In this document: positions 18,435-27,863 of the stretch, piece after piece | Numbering within the stretch: the stretch's first letter is position 1 | How the letters are laid out: each line of letters starts with the position of its first letter | Origin: Cyclobacteriaceae bacterium | Lineage (GTDB): Bacteria; Bacteroidota; Bacteroidia; Cytophagales; Cyclobacteriaceae | DNA length: 64,000 nucleotides | Reading direction: 5' to 3' | Assembly (NCBI GenBank): GCA_019638255.1 | Contig: JAHBUD010000001.1 | Location: 1,550,001 to 1,614,000, forward strand | Notes under the pieces: generated by a model | What the model saw: the letters and a program-made list of their open reading frames with translations, nothing else | Databases searched by the model: none | What the model was told of the DNA's origin: nothing | Program-made: the position numbers and the translations under genes

Positions 18435-19298
18435 ATGAAAATTTTAAAGCTTTTTATAATTAGTTGTTTTATTCTTTCAAGCGCCTTTGCTCAGGAGGCA
18501 GATTCAACTGTTGTTGAGGACGAAAATCTTCCTTATAAGGTATTGCATGCTGAGCCTTTATTTATTGATTTGATCCGTGACCTTGGTGCCCGTAAGGGTG
18601 AGCGGGAATGGAACATTGGTTTTGGTATGACCGATAAACTTCGCTTTGATAAGTACGAAGCGTTGGTTGAATACGAATGGGCACCGGTTAACCGGCTGGG
18701 CCTGGAAGTTGAAGTGCCACTAACCTTTTACCTGAACGCTCCAAATGGCTTGAATGCTGAAAAGCCCTCCAACCGGATAGAGTCGATAAAGACAGCAGCA
18801 CAGTGGACATTTTTAGTTTCTGAAAAGTACCAAACATCTTTGGCGTTGGGCTACCTGAATGAGTTGGAGTTTACTGATCTGAACAGTATTTCTTTCAATA
18901 ATTTACTTCAAGGCAATTTATTTAATCCGTTTTTCATTGCGGCCAGGCGTTTCCACGATTGGCATACATTGATTTATACTGGCCCCAAAATGCAACTTGA
19001 CTTCAATACAAAGAATTGGCACACAACCTATGAGTTAAATGCCAATATCCACTATATGATACCCCAAACACGAAACTTTCTGGGGGTAGAGTTTAATACG
19101 ATGTTTTTCGACAATGAATTTGAAATGGTCATCCGTCCTCAGATGCGGGTGGTTATACACGAATCGATTATGATCGGCATTGTGCAGGGTATACCCGTAT
19201 CGAAGGAACGTGAGCGGTTAAGCTCATTTCTACGGTTGATTTATGAGCCGCAACACCGATCGAAGTCGAAATCAAGGGGTAGTGGGGCTGGCCATTAA
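18435..19298 (+). CDS. HAEPLYID-family outer-membrane beta-barrel protein
   Basis: 287 residues from ATG 18435; the longer open frame reads through a non-coding-looking leader. Signal peptide about 1-19, ending SAFAQ. The mature part contains HAEPLFIDLIRDLGARKGER, which is the defining stretch of the family I know as HAEPLYID proteins. Alternating hydrophobic strands (YEALVEYEWAPVNRLGLEVE and others) fit a beta-barrel. The function is not known; such genes are often near transport genes. It lies among other exported proteins. Confidence 0.75.
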   Translation: MKILKLFIISCFILSSAFAQEADSTVVEDENLPYKVLHAEPLFIDLIRDLGARKGEREWNIGFGMTDKLRFDKYEALVEYEWAPVNRLGLEVEVPLTFYLNAPNGLNAEKPSNRIESIKTAAQWTFLVSEKYQTSLALGYLNELEFTDLNSISFNNLLQGNLFNPFFIAARRFHDWHTLIYTGPKMQLDFNTKNWHTTYELNANIHYMIPQTRNFLGVEFNTMFFDNEFEMVIRPQMRVVIHESIMIGIVQGIPVSKERERLSSFLRLIYEPQHRSKSKSRGSGAGH

Positions 19299-19403
19299 TC
19301 CGCAAAAATGGTTTTGAATATTACATCTGAGAGGTTAGCCGGCTAATAATCCACCGCGAATCATCATAATTTTCTTATTTTTACCTGATATACAAGCCCT
19401 TTT

Positions 19404-20453
19404 ATGATACCAGGTAAGCGTTTTTTCACAATTTTTTGCCTTATGCTTGGCGTTTTTGCTGCCTTAAGTCAGGATGACCGAAAGGACAAAACAGCCGTTA
19501 CGTACGAGGAAATCTACGATGAGCCCTATTCCATAAATAAGCTCTTTGTGCATTTTCAGCCGCTTTATGGTGAGGTATTCGCTACCAACGTTAATGCAGG
19601 CTTTGGCTTGGAGGCCAATTATTACCTGAACGACAAGTTCGATTTTAAAGCCCATTTCAGAAAAACCTATAGCAAATCATTCTATGATTTTGCACGCGAC
19701 TTGGCGGTTAAAAACAGCGATGTTGATAATCAGGCCGAGGTATTTAACTATTTTGAATTTGGTGGAACCTATCACCTAAAAGATTTTACAGAGAGCTCCA
19801 AGACTAAGATGTTTCTATATAAAAATAGTTACAAGGGTAGTAAATGGTCGGCTCGTGTTCCCTTAAATGCTGAGATACCCTGTAAAGTAAGAAAGATATA
19901 CGGCCTTCGGACGGGTGGTATTATCTGGGACAGTTCTACCGATATCAATCGGGCATTGGAATCTCAGGGTTTAACCAATGCCGACCTGAAAAATTCTGAA
20001 GGAAATGGATTGCCTGAAGGCGTGGGTGTTTTCTCAAACATTTACAGTAAAGGCTTATACGTGGGTGGATCAATGACCTGGATAAGAAACGTAGCCGTAA
20101 GCTTTGATAAGTTTGAAACAGGTGTTGATGATCTTATCCTCACTACCTTTTTTGATATTCTTGTTTCACCGTGGATTTCCATCGATGACATTGTGTACAC
20201 ACCCAGGGATGCCAATGGCGATCCCATTTTGGCCGACCGGAAAACCTATTCCGTTGCTGCAATTAAAACCAACATGTTTGGATTTCGTGCTGGCATTGAG
20301 GGCAAATTCAATCGAACCCTAAGTTGGTCGTATGGTGCCGAAGCAGGTTACCGCCCCAGCATTGATGGCAAAGGATTTTTTGCCATGCTGAAAATCAGCA
20401 TTCCGGTTTACAGCACCAATCTCGACTACAAAGTTGAGGCCTTTGGTAAATAA
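19404..20453 (+). CDS. Exported outer-membrane beta-barrel-like protein, function unknown
   Basis: 349 residues. Signal peptide about 1-22 (ending AALSQ). Many amphipathic beta strands with aromatic girdle residues follow (for example FGLEANYYLNDKFDFKAHF and FGFRAGIEGKFNRTLSWSY), and the last residues end in alternating pattern, all typical of Bacteroidota outer-membrane barrels. No specific family was recognised. The gene follows the HAEPLYID-type gene by 105 bp and ends 8 bp before hutI. Confidence 0.7.
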   Translation: MIPGKRFFTIFCLMLGVFAALSQDDRKDKTAVTYEEIYDEPYSINKLFVHFQPLYGEVFATNVNAGFGLEANYYLNDKFDFKAHFRKTYSKSFYDFARDLAVKNSDVDNQAEVFNYFEFGGTYHLKDFTESSKTKMFLYKNSYKGSKWSARVPLNAEIPCKVRKIYGLRTGGIIWDSSTDINRALESQGLTNADLKNSEGNGLPEGVGVFSNIYSKGLYVGGSMTWIRNVAVSFDKFETGVDDLILTTFFDILVSPWISIDDIVYTPRDANGDPILADRKTYSVAAIKTNMFGFRAGIEGKFNRTLSWSYGAEAGYRPSIDGKGFFAMLKISIPVYSTNLDYKVEAFGK

Positions 20454-20461
20454 CCTTTAAT

Positions 20462-21712
20462 GTGGCCTGGGATATTCTCATCCTCAATTGTAAAGGCCTT
20501 GTTCAAGTAAGGAAAAATATTTCCTTGCCTTTAAAAGGAATGGCGATGAGTGCATTGCCAATTCTTCAAAACACCTATGTGGCACTTGCCAATGGTAAGA
20601 TAGTTGCCTACGGTTCGATGAACGATCTTCCGGAAAAGTATCATGCAAGTACTGTACTTGATGCTTCCGAGCGATTTGTTTTTCCTTCCTTTGTCGATTC
20701 ACATACGCACCTTGTTTTTGCTGCCAGCCGGGAGGAGGAATTTGTGATGAAAATTAAAGGCGCCACTTACGAGCAAATTGCTGCCAAAGGTGGTGGTATT
20801 TTGAATTCGGCAAAAAAACTTCAGCAAACTTCAGAAGATGAGTTGTTTGAGCGGTCAGTAAAGCGGGCGTATGAGATTATGCAGTTGGGAACCGGTGCTG
20901 TAGAAATAAAAAGTGGTTATGGTTTAACGGTTCAGGATGAATTAAAAATGCTTCGGGTTGCCAGACGCATTGGTGTTGAAACACCTTTAACGGTGCGCAC
21001 GACCTTTTTAGGGGCGCATGCTGTTCCGCAGAATGTTACAAAGGAGCATTACGTTGAGCAGGTGATTCAAGAGATGATCCCTGCCGTGGCGGAAGAAAAA
21101 CTAGCCGACTATGTTGATGTGTTTTGCGAGCAGGGATTCTTTACGGTAGAAGAAACTGAGCGAATTGTTGAGCAGGGAAAACAACATGGACTAAAGCCCC
21201 GCATTCATGCTAATCAATTACATCGGTCTGGAGGTGTTCAGGTAGGAGTTAAAACAGGCGCGTTAAGCGTTGACCATCTCGAAAATATCGGGGATGAAGA
21301 AATTGAAATGCTAAAGGGGAGTACTGTTATGCCCACAGCCCTCCCGGGTGCCGCTTTCTTTTTAGGCTTGCCTTTTCCGCCAGCGCGAAAAATGATTGAA
21401 GCCGGATTACCCTTAGCCATTGCTTCCGATTACAATCCCGGTAGTGCCCCCTCTGGAAATATGTCTTTGATGCTGTCATTGGCCTGCATCCGAATGAAAC
21501 TAACACCTGAAGAAGCTATTAATGCAGCCACATTGAATACGGCATATGCATTGGAGTTAGGGGATAGCCATGGCAGTATTTCAATCGGTAAGGTTGCCAA
21601 TGTCTTCATAACCAAGCCGATCCCGTCCGTTGCATTTTTGCCTTATGCATTTGGCAGTAACCTGATTGAAACGGTTATCCTGAACGGGAAGATTGTCAAT
21701 ACAATCAGTTAA
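20462..21712 (+). CDS. hutI: Imidazolonepropionase (histidine degradation)
   Basis: 416 residues from a GTG start 8 bp after the preceding gene; a nearby ATG at 20460 is out of frame. It hydrolyses 4-imidazolone-5-propanoate to N-formimino-glutamate, the third step of the Hut pathway, in the cytosol. Amidohydrolase features are the metal-binding HTH in FVDSHTHLVFAASREEE (H81, H83), KSGYGLT, the later metal histidine in FLGAHAVP, and the aspartate in IASDYNPGSAPSGNMSL. The other hut genes are not nearby. Its stop overlaps the stop of the convergent OsmC gene in the shared TTAA at 21709-21712. Confidence 0.95.
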   Translation: MAWDILILNCKGLVQVRKNISLPLKGMAMSALPILQNTYVALANGKIVAYGSMNDLPEKYHASTVLDASERFVFPSFVDSHTHLVFAASREEEFVMKIKGATYEQIAAKGGGILNSAKKLQQTSEDELFERSVKRAYEIMQLGTGAVEIKSGYGLTVQDELKMLRVARRIGVETPLTVRTTFLGAHAVPQNVTKEHYVEQVIQEMIPAVAEEKLADYVDVFCEQGFFTVEETERIVEQGKQHGLKPRIHANQLHRSGGVQVGVKTGALSVDHLENIGDEEIEMLKGSTVMPTALPGAAFFLGLPFPPARKMIEAGLPLAIASDYNPGSAPSGNMSLMLSLACIRMKLTPEEAINAATLNTAYALELGDSHGSISIGKVANVFITKPIPSVAFLPYAFGSNLIETVILNGKIVNTIS

Positions 21713-22110
21713 CTTTTTACTTCAACCGAATAGGTGATGCGGCTATTCAAGGAGGCAGCAACGGAACAATATTTTTCAAGTGACAAGGCGGCTACCTTAT
21801 CAAGTTCTTCAGGCGTTATATCGGGCGATGTGATGATGTATTTGCAATGAATTTCGGTGAATTTTCTTGGTGTTTCATCTCTCCGCATCCCTGTGGTTTC
21901 AATGGTAAATTCCTGGATTGTTTTTCTTCGCTTTTTTAGAATAAGCACGATATCAACGGCACCACATCCGGCAACGGAAGAAAGCAATAATTCAGTGGGC
22001 GATTGGGCTTGCTTCAGATCAGCTGCCCGCATATCAATTTTAATGGTGTGGCCGGCTGCATTTGAAGCTTCGTAAACCTCATCCTCCAGCATTCGGGTAA
22101 TGATTTTCAT
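21709..22110 (-). CDS. OsmC/YhfA-family peroxide-linked protein
   Basis: 133 residues, usual for the short OsmC/YhfA branch. The two redox cysteines expected in the family are C49 in SVAGCGAVD and C115 in LEKYCSVAASL. The PTELLLSSVAGC stretch is diagnostic. These proteins form dimers that reduce organic hydroperoxides or bind thiols in the cytosol; the YhfA branch is less well understood. The gene is convergent with hutI with a 4-bp overlap and divergent from apt. Confidence 0.88.
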   Translation of the reverse strand: MKIITRMLEDEVYEASNAAGHTIKIDMRAADLKQAQSPTELLLSSVAGCGAVDIVLILKKRRKTIQEFTIETTGMRRDETPRKFTEIHCKYIITSPDITPEELDKVAALSLEKYCSVAASLNSRITYSVEVKS

Positions 22111-22133
22111 AGGAAATGAATCAGGGTTTTATT

Positions 22134-22162
22134 TTGATTACGGGTTCACCCCCGTATTTTTG
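22134..22162 (+). promoter_or_regulatory. Promoter for apt
   Basis: TTG at 22134-22136, an 18-bp gap, then TATTTTTG at 22155-22162 give a good Bacteroidota -33/-7 promoter, 20 bp before the apt ATG. Confidence 0.65.
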
Positions 22163-22182
22163 GCAAGTTATGAATTTCATTT

Positions 22183-22716
22183 ATGGTACTGGAGGAAAAA
22201 ATTAAGGATACTATTCGAAATGTAGCCGACTACCCAATCCCAGGAGTAGTGTTTAAAGACATAACACCTGTGTTGGCTGATCCTTACCTTGTGCGTTTGA
22301 TTGTTGACGAAATGGTAAACCGTTTTAAACCTTGTAAAATTGATGCTATTGCAGCTGTTGAAGCACGAGGATTTATCTTAGGTGGGATTCTTGCCCACGA
22401 ACTGGGGTGTAGTTTTTTGCCTGTGCGTAAAGTTGGCAAGTTGCCCTATACCACCGTGGCCGAAAATTATTCACTGGAATATGGTGAAGCAACCATCGAG
22501 ATGCATGTGGATGCTGTTAAAGCGGGTTGGAATGTTTTGGTGCACGATGATTTGCTGGCAACTGGTGGTACGGCTGCAGCTGCTGCCCGTTTGGTGAAGC
22601 AATCAGGAGGGAAATTGGCCGGTTTTTCATTTATGATCAATCTTTCATTTCTTCCGGGCTTTGATCGACTGTACAAGGAATTTGGCATTGAACCAGACAG
22701 TTTGGTTACGTATTAA
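22183..22716 (+). CDS. apt: Adenine phosphoribosyltransferase
   Basis: 177 residues, the usual length. It converts adenine and PRPP to AMP and pyrophosphate in purine salvage. The family stretches are DYPIPGVVFKDITPVLADP near the N-terminus, AVEARGFILGGILAHELG, and the PRPP-binding loop LVHDDLLATGGTA (119-131). It has its own promoter, and the next gene has a separate promoter overlapping the apt stop. Confidence 0.96.
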   Translation: MVLEEKIKDTIRNVADYPIPGVVFKDITPVLADPYLVRLIVDEMVNRFKPCKIDAIAAVEARGFILGGILAHELGCSFLPVRKVGKLPYTTVAENYSLEYGEATIEMHVDAVKAGWNVLVHDDLLATGGTAAAAARLVKQSGGKLAGFSFMINLSFLPGFDRLYKEFGIEPDSLVTY

Positions 22717-22735
22717 CCAAGTGAAAGTATTTTTG
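22701..22735 (+). promoter_or_regulatory. Promoter for the Lon-N-domain-like gene, overlapping the end of apt
   Basis: TTTG at 22701-22704, a 23-bp gap, then TATTTTTG at 22728-22735, 11 bp before the ATG at 22747. The -33 element lies inside the last apt codons. Confidence 0.5.
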
Positions 22736-22746
22736 TTATAAACACT

Positions 22747-23340
22747 ATGTCAGCATCAGATTATTCCTCCACTCCCATGTTTCCACTCTCCATTTTGCCC
22801 TTGCCGGGCGAATTGGTGCCGCTGCATATATTTGAGCCACGCTATAAGCAACTTCTGCAGGATGCTGAGCAAGAGGATCTGAGCTTTGGGATTTTCTTTA
22901 ATAACATCATCAACACTGAAAAAATCGGTTCACTCATGAAACTGGAAAGTGTTATTAAGCGGTATGAAGGTGGTGAATCCGATATCATTGTGAAGTGCAT
23001 CGATCTTTTTTACATGGATACACTTTATCGAACACATCGGTCAAAAATGTACCAAGGGGGTAGCGTACGGTTATGGCAAGTAAACGATATGGAAATGCCG
23101 GGTGTAAAGCTGGCTGAGTTGTTTCAAGAATACCTGATTAAAAGAAAAATAACCCGCCACCAGGGTTTTTTCAGTATTTACTCCATCGCGCAGGAGTTGA
23201 GCCTGGACATCAATGAACGATATAATTTTCTTGTTGCCGAGGAAACTCAACGTGAACGCATGCTACTTTCAAAAATTAAGTTTCAAATGCACTTACTTCA
23301 ACGGGAAGAAGTAAGCCGTGATTTGTATCACTTGAATTAA
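22747..23340 (+). CDS. Lon N-terminal (substrate-binding) domain protein
   Basis: 197 residues with no ATPase or protease part. The start FPLSILPLPGELVPLHIFEPRYKQLLQDA is the hallmark of the Lon N-terminal PUA-like domain; FGIFFNN and the C-terminal helical part (RYNFLVAEETQRERMLLSKI) complete the fold. Stand-alone members of this family are common and their role is unclear, with binding of unfolded proteins proposed for the domain. It is followed by a strong terminator. Confidence 0.85.
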   Translation: MSASDYSSTPMFPLSILPLPGELVPLHIFEPRYKQLLQDAEQEDLSFGIFFNNIINTEKIGSLMKLESVIKRYEGGESDIIVKCIDLFYMDTLYRTHRSKMYQGGSVRLWQVNDMEMPGVKLAELFQEYLIKRKITRHQGFFSIYSIAQELSLDINERYNFLVAEETQRERMLLSKIKFQMHLLQREEVSRDLYHLN

Positions 23341-23372
23341 AAGAGGCCCGCGAAGGGCCTCTTTTGTTTTCG
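23341..23372. terminator. Terminator between convergent genes
   Basis: AAGAGGCCC (23341-23349) pairs with GGGCCTCTT (23355-23363) around the GCGAA loop, with a T-rich stretch following to 23372 and A-rich bases before. It can serve the Lon-domain gene on the plus strand and partly the M16 gene on the minus strand. Confidence 0.85.
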
Positions 23373-23387
23373 AAGAATGCACTATTT

Positions 23388-26192
23388 CTAATTGCCTTCG
23401 GCTTTGGCCTTTGCTTTTGCAAAATCCCCAGCTTTAACCATGTTTAGCTTTTCGTAATTCATGTATTTTTTCATGGCAGCATTTATTTCCTCAACGGAAA
23501 GTCCCTGTACTTTCTTTTCGAGTTCCTCATCCCATTTCATCGTTCTTCCGGTGAATAAATACCCGTTCAATGTTGAGGTTACCGAAGCATCCTGTGCACG
23601 GCCTACACCGCGTTGTTGCAACCACCCTGATTTTGCTGCTTCTACTTCTTCGGCTGTAAAACCTTCATTCACGGCTTTTAAAATCTCCTCTTTAAAAGTC
23701 TCCTCAAGCTTGCCAACATTTTCAGGTGCATAAATGGCATATGCTGTAAAGTTTCCAACCTTGTCGAGATTGCTTGCATTGAAAAAGGAGCCAACGCCAT
23801 AGCTTATGCCTTCTTTACCCCGGATGCGTGAAAACAAACGTGAAGCAGTTCCTCCTCCAAGCATGTAGTGCCCGAGTTCAAGTGCAGCATAATCGGGTTC
23901 ACTGTCGCTGTATTCCCAGGAATACTGGGCAAGGAAAAATGCGTTTGCTTTATCAGGTGTTTCAATCTTTTCATCAATAGGCTCAACTTTTTTGATTCTC
24001 GATTCCAGACGTTTGTAATTGGCCGGACTCTTCCAATTGCCAAACTGTTCGGTAATGATGGAGCCTATTTCTGTACGATCGAAATCGCCTGTGATCGCTA
24101 ATGTGCCATTATTTGCGCCATAGAAATCTTTGTGAAACTTCTTGATGTCATCGAGCTTTAATGCTTTCATGCTGGCAATGGATTCATCAAAATCTTCAGC
24201 ATAGCGTGGATCGCCCTTAGGGTAGGGTGATGTATGCTTCTGTAAACGAATTGATGCTACTGACTGGGGTTCGGTGCGATTCGATTCGATACCGGCTATG
24301 CGTTCGTTTTTAAGTTTTTCAAATTCATCAGCGGGAAAGGATGCTTCTTTCAAGATGTGGCCTACGAGTTTTAACGTCTCTCCCAGGTTAGGGCCTGTGG
24401 TTTCAATCGAAACCGATACGACAGAAGCGCTGCCAAAAAAACTTACCCTGGCCTTTAAACGATCGAATTCATCTTTTACCTGTTGGCGGGTCATTTTTGA
24501 AGTACCTTTATCCAGTAAGCTGGCTGTGAACTGACCGGTTGTTCCTTTGTTAACCAGATTCTTTTCATCACCGAAGCGCAAGGTCATTCGCAGCTGAACC
24601 GATTCCCCACGGGTTTTCTTTTGCAGATAGGCCACCTTCATGCCATTGGGCAATGTGCTTCGTACGGTTCGGCTTTCAATATTTGCTGGAGATGGATCAA
24701 ATTCTTCCCCGCTGGCAACAGCTTGTTTTCCTTTGTAGTCTTTTACAAGTGCTGCCACATCCGGCTCACCGGGGATTTCGGCACGATCAGGTTTTTCGGT
24801 GGGGATGAACAATCCAATTGTTCTGTTATCTTCTTTCAGATATTCTTTTGCAACTCTAAGCACATCATCGGGGGTGACTTTCTCAATCCTGTCTCGGTAA
24901 AGGAATAATAAGCGCCAGTCGCCCAGAGCGATATATTCGCTAAGGGATTTCCCAATACGATCGGAATTATTGAAATTCAGTTCAAATTGTTTTAGAATTT
25001 CACCTTTCGCACGATCTACTTCCTCCTTGGTTGGAGGATTTATAGCAATTTCATTAAATGTTTTTACCATGGTAGTACGGGCATCATCCAATGATTTTTC
25101 TTTAAGTACTTGGGCAAATACCATCATAATTCCAGGTTCCTTTGTCACCAAAGTTATGGGGAAAACTGAACTCGCTTTTTTGGAATCAACCAATGTCTTA
25201 TGTAGCCTTCCTGATGGACGGGTGGTTAATATATTGACAAGTATTGCAATAGGTGCATAATCTTCATGTGATCCTGAGGGTATGTGGTATGCAGCTGCAA
25301 CATACTGAATATCGCCAACCCGTTTTACTGTTACAACGCGCTCACCATCCTGAGCGGGCTCGCGGGTATAGAAGGTTGGTAGCTCCCGTTCTGGTTTAGG
25401 GATTGCTCCAAAGTATTCATTAACATAGCCCAACGTCTTTTCCTCTTCAAACTTTCCGGCAAGCACAACCACTGCATTGTCTGGTTGATAATATTTACGG
25501 TAGAATGCCTGTAGTCGTTCGATTGAAACGTTCTCAATATCCGAACGTTCGCCAATGGTAGACTTTCCATAGCTATGCCATTGATAGGCAGCACCAGGAA
25601 GTTTTTTAAACATAACACCAATTGGGTTATTTTCTCCGCTTTCGTATTCGTTGCGAACTACAGTCATTTCGCTATCCAGGTCTTTTTGAGCAATAAAGGA
25701 ATTAACCATACGGTCAGCTTCCATTTCGATAGCCCATTTCAGATTTTCATCGGTAGCAGTAAGTGTCTCATAATAGTTCGTACGATCAGATGAAGTTGAT
25801 CCATTAAAATCTGCACCCCGATCCTCCAATTCTTTCATGATATTAAATGGATACTTGGGCGTTCCTTTAAATACAAGATGCTCCAGCAAATGAGCCATTC
25901 CGGTTTCACCATAGTTTTCATGCTTGGAACCCACAAGGTAAGTCACGTTTAATGTGAAGGTTTGCTTGGAGTTGTCAGGAAAGAGTAATACCCGAAGACC
26001 ATTGCTTAAGCGATATTCCGAGATTCCTTCAACAGAAGTAACTTTTACCGGTGGTGGTATTTGGGGTTTTGTCTCTACAACAGGAACAGTGGCTGCCGGT
26101 GTAGTTTCGGGGGTTTTTGATTTCTTTTTTTGTGCGTATACTGACAGGGTTGACAGCACTAAAAACAGAAAAATCGCTCTACGGATAATCAT
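23388..26192 (-). CDS. M16-family (pitrilysin/insulinase-like) zinc peptidase, two-domain, exported
   Basis: 934 residues. Signal peptide about 1-20 (ending VYAQ), then a lysine/proline-rich linker. The first M16 half has the inverted zinc motif HLLEH (H101, E104, H105) and the downstream glutamate region VRNEYESGENNP. The second half (about 520-930) is the inactive M16 partner domain with the RIRGKEGISYGV stretch. Such proteins degrade peptides in the periplasm in Bacteroidota. It is divergent from the 26477 gene across 284 bp, in which no clear promoter match was found. Confidence 0.9.
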   Translation of the reverse strand: MIIRRAIFLFLVLSTLSVYAQKKKSKTPETTPAATVPVVETKPQIPPPVKVTSVEGISEYRLSNGLRVLLFPDNSKQTFTLNVTYLVGSKHENYGETGMAHLLEHLVFKGTPKYPFNIMKELEDRGADFNGSTSSDRTNYYETLTATDENLKWAIEMEADRMVNSFIAQKDLDSEMTVVRNEYESGENNPIGVMFKKLPGAAYQWHSYGKSTIGERSDIENVSIERLQAFYRKYYQPDNAVVVLAGKFEEEKTLGYVNEYFGAIPKPERELPTFYTREPAQDGERVVTVKRVGDIQYVAAAYHIPSGSHEDYAPIAILVNILTTRPSGRLHKTLVDSKKASSVFPITLVTKEPGIMMVFAQVLKEKSLDDARTTMVKTFNEIAINPPTKEEVDRAKGEILKQFELNFNNSDRIGKSLSEYIALGDWRLLFLYRDRIEKVTPDDVLRVAKEYLKEDNRTIGLFIPTEKPDRAEIPGEPDVAALVKDYKGKQAVASGEEFDPSPANIESRTVRSTLPNGMKVAYLQKKTRGESVQLRMTLRFGDEKNLVNKGTTGQFTASLLDKGTSKMTRQQVKDEFDRLKARVSFFGSASVVSVSIETTGPNLGETLKLVGHILKEASFPADEFEKLKNERIAGIESNRTEPQSVASIRLQKHTSPYPKGDPRYAEDFDESIASMKALKLDDIKKFHKDFYGANNGTLAITGDFDRTEIGSIITEQFGNWKSPANYKRLESRIKKVEPIDEKIETPDKANAFFLAQYSWEYSDSEPDYAALELGHYMLGGGTASRLFSRIRGKEGISYGVGSFFNASNLDKVGNFTAYAIYAPENVGKLEETFKEEILKAVNEGFTAEEVEAAKSGWLQQRGVGRAQDASVTSTLNGYLFTGRTMKWDEELEKKVQGLSVEEINAAMKKYMNYEKLNMVKAGDFAKAKAKAEGN

Positions 26193-26476
26193 ATATTTTG
26201 TTTTTTAGTTGAAGCGCTGAAAATAGTATGTATACAGAGTAATTCCAAGTACGAATTGTCCGATTTCGGGACAAGAACTGTTCATCGTTGAACAATCATT
26301 TAATCTTTAAAATACTCCTTATAAGGTTTGTCTAAAAATCTTTTCTGCTTGTTGTTCTTTTTTGTACGAAACAGGACTTCATTGCGAGTATTTTTATCGT
26401 TAACAAACTTTTAACGTTCATTCCGCAACTTCTGATCTGTATCAGCGTCTATATAACATGAAGCAAAAAATGAAAG

Positions 26477-26962
26477 ATGAAAAAAGTTACCGCCTTGTTT
26501 ACTGCACTGCTTATTGTTAGTGCTGTGTTTGCCAGTCGTGCCACTGAGCCCTTCAAAGAAAGTAGTATTGCTTTTATTAAGTCGGGTTCAGTTGTTAAAG
26601 TAATCTATTCTTCGGAGAGACAAGCTAGTACACGTATTACCATAACCGACCTGCGGGGTAAGGAAGTATTCACTGAAACCGTGCGCTCTTGCCATGGGTT
26701 CAGTCGGCCATATAATCTCTCACAATTGTCGGGTAGTAATTATGTTGTAAAGGTTTCTGATGGAAAGGAGAGTCGCTCAACACTAGTTACATTACCATCG
26801 CAAAGAAAGGCTGTCAACAAAGTAACTGAACTTGATGCAGAGACCGAAAAATACAGCCTTCTAATCCGTCTCAGCAAGTTGATTTATTTACCTGCAAAAA
26901 TTCTTTCAGATGATTTTCAAACTTTTGCCCGCTTCCCATGTGAGGCTGTATTGAAGGTTTAG
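26477..26962 (+). CDS. Small secreted protein, paralogue of the 27231 gene
   Basis: 161 residues. Signal peptide about 1-19 (ending VFAS). The mature part is a beta-sandwich like the C-terminal sorting-domain fold of type IX substrates: TRITITDLRGKEVFTETVR then NLSQLSGSNYVVKVSDGKES. The last 50 residues are unlike the neighbour and more helical. The stretch aligns with the first half of the 27231 protein (IYSSERQASTRITITDLRGK against IYEGEKSASVTLTIFNEKGR), so the two are diverged duplicates. The function is unknown. Confidence 0.65.
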   Translation: MKKVTALFTALLIVSAVFASRATEPFKESSIAFIKSGSVVKVIYSSERQASTRITITDLRGKEVFTETVRSCHGFSRPYNLSQLSGSNYVVKVSDGKESRSTLVTLPSQRKAVNKVTELDAETEKYSLLIRLSKLIYLPAKILSDDFQTFARFPCEAVLKV

Positions 26963-26999
26963 CCTAAAAGCAACATTATCCATCAGTAAAAAGGATATT

Positions 27000-27030
27000 A
27001 ACTACCAGCATGTGCTGGTAGTTTTTTTTG
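27000..27030 (+). terminator. Rho-independent terminator between the two paralogues
   Basis: AACTACCAGC (27000-27009) pairs with GCTGGTAGTT (27014-27023) around a 4-base loop and is followed by a run of T through 27029. It separates the two secreted paralogue genes. Confidence 0.88.
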
Positions 27031-27195
27031 TCCCTTTCCGAAAACGTGTGCGGAAAAATGTATCGACTTTAACCTTTTTTATGACCCAAATTCGATCATG
27101 TTGAGTAAAAAATGTACACTAAAATTCCGCAAACGATTTTCTGGAAATTAAATACAGTTTTCTTACAACTTACGATCGTGCATATACTGAGCCCG

Positions 27196-27203
27196 TACAT
27201 TTG
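27196..27203 (+). promoter_or_regulatory. -7 promoter element for the 27231 gene
   Basis: TACATTTG matches TAnnTTTG and lies 27 bp before the ATG at 27231. No clear -33 TTG at the right distance. Confidence 0.5.
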
Positions 27204-27230
27204 CAGTATAATTTAAAACAAAAACAAACT

Positions 27231-27803
27231 ATGAAAACAAAATCATTAATGCTTGCTGCTCTTGTCGTGCTTGGTTCACTGACAGCCCTCGCGAACAATG
27301 ATCCAAATAATAAAGGCCTATTTGTGATCAATGCTAAGCCAGGTGTTTACAAATTGATTTATGAAGGAGAGAAATCTGCTTCGGTTACCCTTACTATTTT
27401 TAACGAAAAGGGTAGAGTGGTTTACAACGAAATTGTGCGGGGTGTAAAGGGTTTCATTCTCCCGGTAAATTTCAAGGGTATGAATGCCGGAGAGTATACC
27501 ATTCAGATCAAGAATGGCTATGAAAGTTTTCAAACCGTTGTATCCTACGCACCAGAAATGATAAATCCACAGGTTTATTCCAAAACTTTAGACGTTGATA
27601 AATTTGCCATTGTGATTGCAGGTCAGGGTGAGCAGACTTATAGTGTTAAGATTTACGATTCCAACTGGAAACTTATCGATACGTACAGCGAGAAGGTAGT
27701 AGGTAACTTTGGAAAAGTATTTAACCTGAGTAAAATCCATTCATCGGCTTATACTTTCGAAGTGTCCAATGCTAATGGAGTTATTAAAACTGTTAAATTC
27801 TAA
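27231..27803 (+). CDS. Small secreted beta-sandwich protein, function unknown
   Basis: 190 residues from ATG 27231; an in-frame TTG 10 codons earlier falls inside the -7 element, so ATG is preferred. Signal peptide about 1-20 (ending TALAN). The mature protein has two similar beta-rich halves, each like the secretion-tail fold: VTLTIFNEKGRVVYNEIVRG, NFKGMNAGEYTIQIKNG and, in the second half, YSVKIYDSNWKLIDTYSEKV and SSAYTFEVSNANG. It is a paralogue of the 26477 protein. It has its own promoter and may be abundant, but no role is known. Confidence 0.7.
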   Translation: MKTKSLMLAALVVLGSLTALANNDPNNKGLFVINAKPGVYKLIYEGEKSASVTLTIFNEKGRVVYNEIVRGVKGFILPVNFKGMNAGEYTIQIKNGYESFQTVVSYAPEMINPQVYSKTLDVDKFAIVIAGQGEQTYSVKIYDSNWKLIDTYSEKVVGNFGKVFNLSKIHSSAYTFEVSNANGVIKTVKF

Positions 27804-27863
27804 AGTAGGCCTCTTAATCAAATCATGGATTGATTCTGGTTTTCTTTCTTAAGGGAATTAGAA

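Noticed and set aside
22534..22620. Possible minus-strand open frame across apt
   Set aside because: It is the shadow of apt, whose sequence is a full-length conserved family member.
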